Positions 7,883-13,389 of a DNA stretch of 15,771 bases are shown in pieces. The notes beneath the pieces are model-generated. The model did no database searches, was not told the origin of the DNA, and saw nothing but the letters and a program-made list of their open reading frames with translations. Source of the stretch: Asaia bogorensis (lineage in GTDB: Bacteria > Pseudomonadota > Alphaproteobacteria > Acetobacterales > Acetobacteraceae); the NCBI GenBank assembly GCA_945886995.1, contig CAMCZJ010000052.1:1-15771 (forward strand). Reading direction: 5' to 3'. Numbering within the stretch: position 1 is the first letter of the stretch; the number at the start of each line of letters is the position of its first letter. The position numbers and the translations under genes were made by a program.

Positions 7883-8806
7883 ATGACTACCCAAAGCCCC
7901 ATTGATCCCACTTTTTCTGCGCCAGGTCGCTTTTGGAAAGGCAATATCCACACCCATTCCAATGCCTCAGATGGGGTGAGATCGCCCGAGGCCGTGTGCG
8001 CGACTTATCGAGAGGCAGGATATGATTTCCTTGCGCTCACCGATCATTTCATGGCCAAATATGGCTTCCCGATCGTGGATACGCGGCCCTTTCGAACAGG
8101 GCAATTTACCACAATCCTTGGCGCAGAATTGCATGCGCCCGCAACCCAATTGGGCGAAATCTGGCATATCTTGGCAGTGGGTTTACCTACCGAATTTGCA
8201 CCGCTGCAGGAGGGTGAAACTGGTGCAGCGTTAGCTGCCCGTGCGGTTGCCGCTGGCGCCTTTGTCGCCATTCCACATCCGGGATGGTATGCCCTGACGG
8301 TCGAGGACGCGGCTACGCTGCCTGATGCCCATGCAGTAGAGGTTTACAACCACACTTCCCAGCTTCGCACTGAGCGTGGCGATGGTGTTTATCTCGCCGA
8401 TCAGCTTCTGTCCCAGGGGCGCCGCATTGGCTTGATCGCGGTTGATGACGCGCATTTTGCTTGTATGGATGCCTTCGGCGGCTGGGTGATGGTAAAAGCC
8501 GAAAAGAATGAACCTGAAGCTCTGCAAACAGCGCTGAAAGCCGGTCATTACTACGCAACACAAGGCCCATTGATCCACCATGTTGCCTGGGGAGCGGAAG
8601 AAGTCGAAGTCACCTGCAGCGCCGCGGCAAGCGTTATGGTACTGGGCCGCGGGTCTCGCGCTGCGCAATCAGTCCTGCATGGTCAAACGCGCGTGCGTTT
8701 GAACTATACCAAGCACCGCGCGGGCGGTTTCGCGCGTATCGTGATTGCGGACGCTGCTGGTCGTCGGGCTTGGACCAACCCTGTTTATTTCGAGAATGGA
8801 AAGTGA
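7883..8806 (+). CDS. PHP-domain metallohydrolase (CehA/McbA-like)
   Basis: A 307-residue PHP-fold protein. The metal-binding motifs appear in order: H23-T-H25 with S29-D30-G31, L52-T-D54-H55, G80-A-E82-L-H84, H95, P131-H132-P133-G-W, and D188-D189-A-H191, a near-complete trinuclear-type PHP site. PHP enzymes hydrolyse phosphoesters or, in the CehA/McbA group, carboxyl or carbamoyl esters. ATG 7883 is chosen because an in-frame upstream ORF only overlaps the ATPase gene; GGAG at 7867 is a weak, rather distant ribosome-binding site. No signal peptide is seen, so it is probably cytosolic. Its place between a peptide-type importer and a phosphonate oxygenase suggests it trims the imported compound, perhaps releasing the phosphonate. 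That role is inference; the substrate is unknown. Confidence 0.82.
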   Translation: MTTQSPIDPTFSAPGRFWKGNIHTHSNASDGVRSPEAVCATYREAGYDFLALTDHFMAKYGFPIVDTRPFRTGQFTTILGAELHAPATQLGEIWHILAVGLPTEFAPLQEGETGAALAARAVAAGAFVAIPHPGWYALTVEDAATLPDAHAVEVYNHTSQLRTERGDGVYLADQLLSQGRRIGLIAVDDAHFACMDAFGGWVMVKAEKNEPEALQTALKAGHYYATQGPLIHHVAWGAEEVEVTCSAAASVMVLGRGSRAAQSVLHGQTRVRLNYTKHRAGGFARIVIADAAGRRAWTNPVYFENGK

Positions 8807-9363
8807 TGAGCATGAAGAACGAACTCCTGAACGAAATCCAAGGCTTGCTTGAGCAAAAAGCCAGTGGCCGTTACGGGCTGTCCCTGATCAATCAACAGCA
8901 GCACGCCCTGCAAGGCGCCTGGCTTGCCGAGCAGGAAGGTAAGGGCGATGCCATGATCGTCGCGGCCCTGCTGCATGATATCGGCCATATGGTACATGAC
9001 CTTGGTGATAATCCTGCTGATAAGGGCATTGATGATCGGCACGAGGAGCTTGGCCACGAATGGCTCAAGGCGCATTTCGGCGCTGAGGTGACAGAGCCTG
9101 TGCGCTTGCATGTGGCGGCCAAGCGCTATCTCTGTGCCGTGGAGGCAGATTATTTTGCGAAGCTCTCACCGGATAGCGTGAAAAGCCTCGCACTTCAGGG
9201 AGGGCCGATGTCGTCTGAAGAAGTGCAGGAATTTGAAGCGTTGCCGCAATACAAGGAAGCCGTGCAACTCCGCCGTTACGATGAAAGAGCCAAGGTCAAG
9301 GGGCTGGAGACACCCCCGGTCGCACACTTCATGCCAGCCGTGGCGCGGTGCTTGAGGGCATAG
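8806..9363 (+). CDS. PhnZ-like HD-domain diiron oxygenase for phosphonate degradation
   Basis: A 185-residue HD-domain protein closely matching the phosphonate-degradation HD oxygenase family (TIGR03276 type). PhnZ oxidatively cleaves 2-amino-1-hydroxyethylphosphonate to glycine and phosphate. All expected iron ligands are in register, one or two residues off PhnZ numbering: H33, H57, D58, H79, H102 and D159. The substrate-region blocks HVAAKRYL (K106), LSPDSVKSLALQGGPMS and LRRYDE are kept. Y23 aligns with PhnZ Tyr24, but S26 replaces Glu27. The start ATG 8806 overlaps the PHP stop (TGATG); ATG 8812 is an alternative with better spacing from GGAAAG (8798-8803). It is the last gene of the operon. 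No hydroxylase partner (PhnY or TmpA type) is in the window, so the true substrate may come from the PHP step or from another locus. Confidence 0.88.
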   Translation: MSMKNELLNEIQGLLEQKASGRYGLSLINQQQHALQGAWLAEQEGKGDAMIVAALLHDIGHMVHDLGDNPADKGIDDRHEELGHEWLKAHFGAEVTEPVRLHVAAKRYLCAVEADYFAKLSPDSVKSLALQGGPMSSEEVQEFEALPQYKEAVQLRRYDERAKVKGLETPPVAHFMPAVARCLRA

Positions 9364-9452
9364 TTTCCACGCGATCATGCTCGGCTGAATCGGAGGCGGA
9401 CCTGTCACGGTTTTGTGCTGCTCCTTTGATCACATATCGTACAGCAAAGGAG

Positions 9453-9741
9453 ATGAACCAAGGGCACAGGCAGGACGGATGAAATTCGTAACGAATCGGT
9501 ATGGATAGCGCTGACCAGCGGGCTTTCGCGGCACCAGGTTACGGATGATCTGGGGGGCGGCTTTTCGACCTTGAACAAATGGGTGAGCGAGCACCGTGGT
9601 ACGGATGTAGTCTCTGCCGAGGACCACGAGCTTGCGCGGGAGAATGAACGACTTCGTCGTGAGGTCCGTATCCTGAAGGAGGAGAGGGACATCCTAAAGA
9701 AGCTTCCCAGTTCTTCGCGAGCCAAAAGCCAAGAGGTTTAG
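9453..9741 (+). pseudogene. IS3-family transposase orfA, frameshifted
   Basis: The body, read from 9457, gives RNESVWIALTSGLSRHQVTD, then STLNKWVSEHRGTDVV and ELARENERLRREVRILKEER. This is an IS3 OrfA helix-turn-helix followed by the leucine-zipper region. Relative to the usual ATGACCAAG beginning, the start reads ATGAACCAAG: an extra base after ATG 9453 shifts it out of frame with the body. A second one-base loss near 9701-9703 (AAGAAG followed directly by CTTCCC) changes the expected FFASQKP end into an unrelated tail ending at TAG 9739-9741. Translation of functional OrfA is therefore unlikely. Confidence 0.75.
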
Positions 9742-9974
9742 GTTCGTCGAAGAACAGCGCGGGGCCTTTCCGATTGATCGGTTGGGCCGTCAGTGATCGC
9801 CTGAAACGCGACCTAGCGCTCCGCGCGCTGAAAATGGCCATCGCGCTCCGGTCTCCGCCGCGGTGCTGCATTTTCCATAGCGACCGTGGCAGCCAATACT
9901 GTTGGCACGACCACCAGAAAATTCTGCGCGACCACGGCTTGGAGTCGTCAATGAGCGGCAACGGCAATTGCTGT
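9731..9974 (+). pseudogene. IS3-family transposase orfB, internally deleted and truncated
   Basis: The expected orfB start codon reads AAG (9731-9733) instead of ATG. The first piece encodes RFRFVEEQRGAFPIDR. It then jumps to the integrase-core piece IGWAVSDRLKRDLALRALKM, followed by FHSDRGSQY and HGLESSMSGNGNC, in a different frame. About 150 codons of the family's usual length are missing, including the first catalytic Asp. The two pieces meet at TGATCGG (9775-9781), which fits both flanks, pointing to a microhomology deletion. The third catalytic residue (Glu of NAAVETFF) is lost through the right-hand truncation. Confidence 0.78.
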
Positions 9975-10085
9975 GTCATCCGGTTCGCGCGCAATGCGCC
10001 CCGTCCGTTCTGCCTTGTGCATTGCGGTGTCGCTGACACAAAGGCGTCGTGCGGCTTCGCGCGTGGAGGATGTCAGTTCAGCCAT
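9975..10085 (-). pseudogene. Small helix-turn-helix protein gene, 3' end cut off by the IS remnant
   Basis: ATG 10085 has an excellent GGGAGG site eight bases upstream and an in-frame stop shortly before it. The preserved part reads MAELTSSTREAARRL, then CVSDTAMHKAERTGRIARE. This is a helix-turn-helix of the MerR/excisionase/terminase-small-subunit style, where 'EAARRLGVS' is the first helix and turn. The frame then runs into IS sequence near 9974, so the C-terminal part is missing. Its small size and place among phage/plasmid-type genes suggest a mobile-element DNA-binding protein, but the exact family is not determinable. Upstream, 10086-10308 holds no gene I can support. Confidence 0.5.
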
Positions 10086-10308
10086 GGCGGCGACCTCCCG
10101 CCATCAGCGCGCGGAGCAGGAAGGCTTGGTGAGCCGAAGAACGCCTGCCGTCCCTCGAACGCCGCACACGCCTACTAGCAGGGCAGGCCCGCCAGCAATG
10201 TGAAGCATCACCAAGCGAGGTGAGATTATGAAAAACGGGACCTCTGCTGCAAGGAAAAAAGCCGCTGTTGGGAGGGCCGAGTGCCAGCACCTGCGCTACG
10301 AGGTTGAT

Positions 10309-10593
10309 TCACGTCATTGTCAGCCTGCGCTGCCGCGCTGCGTGGAATGTGGTCAGGGCTGCTTGCCAGTCGGCGTCATGCGCAATGCCGATGCGCTGGA
10401 GAGGTTCGAGCGTCACTTTCCCCCGGCTGTAGTAATCGCCCTGCATGCGTGCGAGCCACCCGGAAAGCCCCTGCGCGGCAAGGGCGTCGCTCGCGGCCAT
10501 CACTTCCGCCTCGCTGGGTGCGGTGCAACCGAGGGACACATGCCGCCCATCCGTGCCCAGCACCATCCAGCGGGTTTCAGTTTCTATGCGCAT
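10309..10593 (-). CDS. Conserved hypothetical accessory-island protein, 94 residues
   Basis: A 94-residue protein starting MRIETETRWMVLGTDGRHVS and ending FHAARQRRLTMT. ATG 10593 is preferred because GGAGA lies six bases before it; ATG 10599 would sit directly on that site, and the longer ORF start has no support. There is no recognisable catalytic motif, signal peptide or membrane segment. The N-terminal third looks like beta strands and the middle is an amphipathic helix (SEAEVMAASDALAAQG). The arrangement (a short protein beside a DUF3489 gene on the same strand) is one I associate with prophage or plasmid segments of alphaproteobacteria. It has its own leader (10610-10660) and follows a terminator hairpin, so it is probably expressed on its own. 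Function unknown. Confidence 0.7.
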   Translation of the reverse strand: MRIETETRWMVLGTDGRHVSLGCTAPSEAEVMAASDALAAQGLSGWLARMQGDYYSRGKVTLEPLQRIGIAHDADWQAALTTFHAARQRRLTMT

Positions 10594-10609
10594 CGTCATT
10601 CTCCGTCTT

Positions 10610-10660
10610 GCGTGACGGATGCTTCGCGCTGTGTTTTGCGCGAGCCAAGGCAATAAAGCG
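10610..10660 (-). promoter_or_regulatory. Conserved leader element, copy A
   Basis: This 51-base segment upstream of the 94-residue gene matches a segment at 11987-12039. On the plus strand both read GCGTGAC-(G/A)GA, then TTCGCGCTGTG, a variable stretch, GAGCCAAG and AATA(A/G)AGCG. Copy A contains a perfect hairpin TCGCGC/GCGCGA (10624-10629 with 10638-10643). A second, CCGTC/GACGG (10603-10607 with 10614-10618), overlaps the gene's ribosome-binding site. No ordinary -10/-35 pair is visible inside it. Probably a promoter, operator or structured leader. Confidence 0.6.
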
Positions 10661-10683
10661 CCAGGGATCGCGATGATCCCTGG
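10661..10683 (-). terminator. Rho-independent-type hairpin after the DUF3489 gene
   Basis: A perfect 9-bp inverted repeat, CCAGGGATC and GATCCCTGG, with loop GCGAT. On the minus strand it lies 37 bases after the DUF3489 gene stop and is followed by CGCTTTATT, a modest T-rich tail. It separates that gene from the leader of the next one. Being symmetric it could also act on the other strand, but no plus-strand gene ends here. Confidence 0.55.
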
Positions 10684-10720
10684 GCTTGGCAATCATTCAT
10701 GCCGCTGTAGCTGCGCAGCT

Positions 10721-11488
10721 TCATTCCGCCACGCGGTAGACTGTGTAGGACCCCTTCGCGCCCTGCTTGTTCGGGCCGACTTGGCGAATGCGCTCGGCAA
10801 TTTCCACCATGATGCCCTGGCGCTTTTTCAGCCCAGCGAAAAACCCGCGCACCGTGTGCTGCGCCCAGCCGGTGGACTCGGCGATTTGCGCCACCGTGGC
10901 GCCTTCAGGGCGGCGGAGCATCGCCAGCACCACTTCCTGCTTCGTGCCCTCGCGCGGCTTGCGTGGCGCGCCCGTGGCCCGTGTGCCGCGCCGTGAGAGC
11001 GCGCTGCGCAGCATGTCCATCGCGCGCGTGATGGGGTCCTTGTGTGCGTTCGCGGGCGGCGTTTCCTCCCAGGCTGCGAGCAAGCGCTCGGCGGCTTCGC
11101 GCAGGTTCACGCTGGCCATGTTGGGCGCCTCGGGCGCGGCCTGGGCGGCCTCGGCGGAAGGCTGCTCCTCAGCCTGCGGTGTCTCGTCTTCCCCGCCCTG
11201 CGGCGCCGGGTCGCGCGCCACGCGCCCCTCATTCGGGTCAATGCCAATGGCGCGCAGCCCCTCATCCGTCACTTGGATAAGGATCGGCGTGCCATCCGCA
11301 TCCTTGCGCCATACCATCGCCAATTGATCGCGCGGTGCAGCGACCTCAATCAGCAGGCGGCTTTTGATCAGGCTGTTCACCACCGCGCGGCAGGCAGCGA
11401 CTGGCAAATGCTTCGGTGCAATCGCCAGCAATTGCGGGTGCTGCGCGCCATGGCTCAATACAATCCGCTGCGTGTCTGAAAGCTTCAT
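10721..11488 (-). CDS. DUF3489-domain protein (winged-helix-like, probable DNA binding)
   Basis: A 255-residue protein. The start ATG 11488 has GGAGAAG eight bases upstream; the longer in-frame ORF above it is arginine/proline-rich shadow sequence. Residues 1-85 (MKLSDTQRIVLSHGAQHPQL, then VVNSLIKSRLLIEV, then QVTDEGLRAIGI) look like a winged-helix domain. An acidic, Ala/Pro-rich linker follows at about 90-135. The C-terminal 75 residues (KQEVVLAMLRRPEGATVAQI, STGWAQHTVRGFFAGLKKR, SYTVYRVAE) match DUF3489, itself a winged-helix-like repeat fold. Such proteins are common in alphaproteobacterial prophages and plasmids, and their function is not established. Two possible DNA-binding ends with a flexible linker would suit a transcriptional or architectural role; that is inference. 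Confidence 0.82.
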   Translation of the reverse strand: MKLSDTQRIVLSHGAQHPQLLAIAPKHLPVAACRAVVNSLIKSRLLIEVAAPRDQLAMVWRKDADGTPILIQVTDEGLRAIGIDPNEGRVARDPAPQGGEDETPQAEEQPSAEAAQAAPEAPNMASVNLREAAERLLAAWEETPPANAHKDPITRAMDMLRSALSRRGTRATGAPRKPREGTKQEVVLAMLRRPEGATVAQIAESTGWAQHTVRGFFAGLKKRQGIMVEIAERIRQVGPNKQGAKGSYTVYRVAE

Positions 11489-11592
11489 CGTCGTCTTCTC
11501 CGGTTGCGGGCGCCGACCATCGGCCCCTACTGCCGGGAGCCCCGCGGGCGGACCCTGCGGGGCAGTGCGGCGCCGCCTTGCGGCGTGTTGCG

Positions 11593-11949
11593 TCAGTCCT
11601 GCGCTTCGGCGGCGATCCCTTCGTTGATCACGAAGCCCGTCAGGTAGGGCAGGCCGGCGGGGATGCCCGTTTCGCGGCTGGTGCGCTGCGTGATGCGCCA
11701 GCCCATCCATTCCGCTGTGGTCTTGGCGATGGCGTCCGCAAGGCTCGCGCCGTGGTGCATCTGGCTATTCACCCCGTCCGCGAAGTGGCGTCCGTAGCGG
11801 CTGTCGAGGAATGCGCGGACCGAGGCGGGATCCGTGCTGGTTGCGTTGTGGATCGCGGTGAAAGCGATCGGCCAGGCGGGTGCTGCATGTTCGCGCATGG
11901 TGCCCCAGAAACCCCAGTCTTGGTTTTCGGTGGGAAGGATCGTGCTCAT
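11593..11949 (-). CDS. Conserved hypothetical accessory-island protein, 118 residues
   Basis: A 118-residue soluble protein starting MSTILPTENQDWGFWGTMRE and ending near GIPAGLPYLTGFV. ATG 11949 has GGAGA seven bases upstream; the longer ORF would begin inside the conserved leader. Recognisable blocks are NQDWGFWGT, AWPIAFTAI, VRAFLDSRYGRHFADGV and MGWRITQRTSRETGIPAGLP. I recall similar uncharacterised proteins next to DUF3489 genes in alphaproteobacterial mobile regions but know no assigned function. It is rich in Trp and aromatic residues, has no membrane segment, and could be a compact helical protein. It is 104 bases upstream of the DUF3489 gene and may share a transcript with it; a GC-rich hairpin (GCCGC-AAG-GCGGC) lies in the gap. 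Confidence 0.72.
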   Translation of the reverse strand: MSTILPTENQDWGFWGTMREHAAPAWPIAFTAIHNATSTDPASVRAFLDSRYGRHFADGVNSQMHHGASLADAIAKTTAEWMGWRITQRTSRETGIPAGLPYLTGFVINEGIAAEAQD

Positions 11950-11968
11950 CTGTTTGTCTCCGTCATCG

Positions 11969-12039
11969 GCGGGGGAAATCCCCTGCGCGTGACAGACCAT
12001 TCGCGCTGTGAAGGGGGCTGAGCCAAGCGAAATAGAGCG
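11969..12039 (-). promoter_or_regulatory. Conserved leader element, copy B, with adjoining hairpin
   Basis: Positions 11987-12039 align with copy A (10610-10660): GCGTGAC, TTCGCGCTGTG, GAGCCAAG and AATA-AGCG blocks in the same order and nearly the same spacing. Immediately on the gene side is a strong hairpin (11969-11986, a GGGG/CCCC stem with an AAAT loop, extended by GC/GC and a G-T pair). It is flanked by GTCA (11962) and TGAC (11990). The start codon is 37 bases from the element, against 16 in copy A; the extra length is this hairpin. Confidence 0.6.
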
Positions 12040-12068
12040 TTGTTTCATTGCTATAATTGAGGAATTTC

Positions 12069-12123
12069 AATCATGATTAATCAACCAAGGCCGACCCCAT
12101 TTAAGTCTTGCCAAAATTTGCCA
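12069..12123. promoter_or_regulatory. Divergent intergenic operator candidates before the ParD-HsdM chimera
   Basis: The AT-rich gap between the minus-strand leader and the plus-strand chimera holds two overlapping perfect palindromes, AATCATGATT (12069-12078) and TGATTAATCA (12074-12083). Nearer the gene is a direct repeat TTGCCA-N4-TTGCCA (12108-12113 and 12118-12123), spaced by one helical turn. Ribbon-helix-helix antitoxins typically bind such short repeats at their own promoters. A TATAAT at 12052-12057 lacks an obvious -35 partner. Which protein binds here is unknown. Confidence 0.35.
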
Positions 12124-12142
12124 TAGGGATCAGAATGCGCGC

Positions 12143-12475
12143 ATGAGCACCATGAATATCTCCCTCCCCGAAACGCTCAAGGCCTTCGTTGACGATCAGG
12201 TCACTGAGGGCGGCTACCAGACCCGGAAGCCAGAGGCCCGCTACGCCCGCCCGGTGGAAATGGCCGAGATTGAAAAGAACGACTTCAATCTCAACATCTC
12301 CCGCTACATCAGTACGGCAGTAGGCGAGGAGGTGATTGATCTATTGGCGCTCAACACCGAATTGATGGAAATCGAAACCACAATCCAAACGGCAACGGCC
12401 AAGCATAATGAATTCCTGAAGGAACTCGGGCTTCGCTTGCTGCCAACGGGTAATGGCGGCTCAGCAAAGGCATGA
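12143..12475 (+). CDS. Chimeric ORF: ParD-like antitoxin N-terminus joined to HsdM C-terminus
   Basis: A 110-residue ORF with two unrelated halves. Residues 1-27 (MSTMNISLPETLKAFVDDQV then TEGGYQT) are the ribbon-helix-helix start of ParD/CC2985-type antitoxins; the usual continuation SSEYVRELIR is absent. Residues 28 to about 103 (RYARPVEMAEIEKNDFNLNI, SRYISTAVGEEVIDL, IQTATAKHNEFLKELGL) match the C-terminal tail of type I restriction methyltransferase HsdM, the helical part that contacts HsdS/HsdM. The join lies near 12224. No ParE toxin, hsdS or hsdR accompanies it. It is most simply the scar of a deletion or recombination that fused two genes in frame; a small functional DNA-binding fusion is possible but unproven. 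ATG 12143 is preferred; ATG 12152 is an alternative. Confidence 0.7.
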   Translation: MSTMNISLPETLKAFVDDQVTEGGYQTRKPEARYARPVEMAEIEKNDFNLNISRYISTAVGEEVIDLLALNTELMEIETTIQTATAKHNEFLKELGLRLLPTGNGGSAKA

Positions 12476-12546
12476 GGCCGGGCGACCTTCACGTCGATCC
12501 GTGCCCGCAATGCCGCGTTGCCCGCACAGTGCTGACGCAACAATAG
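12472..12546 (+). CDS. Possible 24-residue mini-protein with CPQC motif
   Basis: A short ORF, MRPGDLHVDPCPQC followed by RVARTVLTQQ, starts in an ATGA overlap with the stop of the chimeric ORF. It ends six bases before the DUF429 gene's start, so it exactly fills the gap. A CPxC pair could bind a metal, but 24 residues is too short for a firm call. Alternatively it only couples translation of the DUF429 gene to the upstream frame, or is chance. Confidence 0.25.
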   Translation: MRPGDLHVDPCPQCRVARTVLTQQ

Positions 12547-12552
12547 GTCGCC

Positions 12553-13389
12553 ATGCCCGCCTTCACCCGCACCATCGGCATAGATTACTCAGGCGCGGAA
12601 GTCCCCATCGCCAGCCTGAAGGGTCTCCGCGTCTATCAAGCCGAAGGAAATACGCCGCCGGTCGAAGTGCCCCCGCCGCCCAGCCCGCGCAAATACTGGA
12701 CCCGCAAGGGCATAGCCGCCTGGTTGGTGGAAACGCTCAGCGATGGGCCACCCACGCTGGTCGGCATAGATCACGGCTTTTCCTTCCCGCTGCGCTATTT
12801 TGAAGTGCATGGGCTGCTGCCTGAATGGCCTCGGTTTCTTGATGATTTTCAGCGCCATTGGCCAACGGATAATGATCACACCTATGTGGATTTCGTGCGC
12901 GATGGCTCGGCGGGCAATGGCGCCAAGCGCATGGGTAATGCCCGCTGGCGGAGGCTGACCGAAGAACGCGCCGGCAACGCGAAATCAGTCTTTCATTTTG
13001 ATGTGCAGGGCACGGTTGCCAAATCTACCCATGCCGGGATCCCTTGGCTGCGCTTCATCCGCCAGCAACTCGGCCCGCGCGTGCATTTCTGGCCCTTTGA
13101 CGGGTGGGAAATTCCGCCGGGCAAATCCGCCATGGCCGAGGTCTATCCCGCCCTCTGGAGCCACGCCTACCCCCGCGCCGACCGCACCGGCGATCAGCAT
13201 GATGCCTTCTCCATCGCCGCCTGGCTTTCCCAAGCCAATCGGGACGGCAGCCTTGCAGGCTTCCTGCAACCAGACCTGGCACCGCAGGAAAAGGTCATCG
13301 CGCAGGTGGAAGGCTGGATTTTGGGCGTTGGCGGTTCTTCCACCCAATGGGACAACCTGGCGACGGCGGAGGTTAAGGGTCACGCCTGA
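12553..13389 (+). CDS. DUF429-like protein with RNase H-type fold
   Basis: A 278-residue soluble protein. It begins TRTIGIDYSGAEV, the first strand of an RNase H-like fold with acidic residue D11. Further fold-typical positions are D73 in LVGIDHGFSFP, E196 in AMAEVYPALW, and D214/D217 in DQHDAFSIAAWL, together a plausible metal-binding acidic set. This arrangement is what I know from DUF429, a predicted nuclease-like family with no established substrate. The middle (about 100-190) contains conserved-looking FVRDGSAGNG and KSVFHFDVQGTVAKSTHAGI. ATG 12553 follows AGG at normal spacing. It sits downstream of the ParD-HsdM chimera in one direction and in a mobile island, so a defence or nucleic-acid role is conceivable. 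That is inference. Confidence 0.72.
   Translation: MPAFTRTIGIDYSGAEVPIASLKGLRVYQAEGNTPPVEVPPPPSPRKYWTRKGIAAWLVETLSDGPPTLVGIDHGFSFPLRYFEVHGLLPEWPRFLDDFQRHWPTDNDHTYVDFVRDGSAGNGAKRMGNARWRRLTEERAGNAKSVFHFDVQGTVAKSTHAGIPWLRFIRQQLGPRVHFWPFDGWEIPPGKSAMAEVYPALWSHAYPRADRTGDQHDAFSIAAWLSQANRDGSLAGFLQPDLAPQEKVIAQVEGWILGVGGSSTQWDNLATAEVKGHA

Larger units (their letters stand above)
9400..9974 (+). mobile_element. Decayed IS3-family insertion sequence remnant
   Basis: Homology to IS3-family transposase genes spans roughly 9450-9974. Left of that, CTGTCACGGTTTTGTGCTG near 9400 resembles an IS end, but I could not define the inverted repeats. The right end is missing: OrfB-like coding stops abruptly near 9974. 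The deleted middle of orfB removes the first catalytic aspartate, and the right truncation removes the catalytic glutamate, so the element cannot move itself. It separates the phosphonate operon from the accessory island and truncates a small minus-strand gene at its right edge. Both boundary coordinates are approximate. Confidence 0.8.

Noticed and set aside
9774..10178. An open frame that starts as transposase OrfB and runs on past 9974.
   Set aside because: Only the first 65 or so residues are transposase; the rest is antisense to the truncated HTH gene, so the frame is a composite and not a gene.
10228..10656. A 142-codon plus-strand open frame with a good AGCGAGG ribosome-binding site before ATG 10228.
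   Set aside because: It overlaps the better-supported 94-residue minus-strand gene and the conserved leader, and its translation resembles no family. Only its first 25 or so codons lie free of the other gene; I do not support it.
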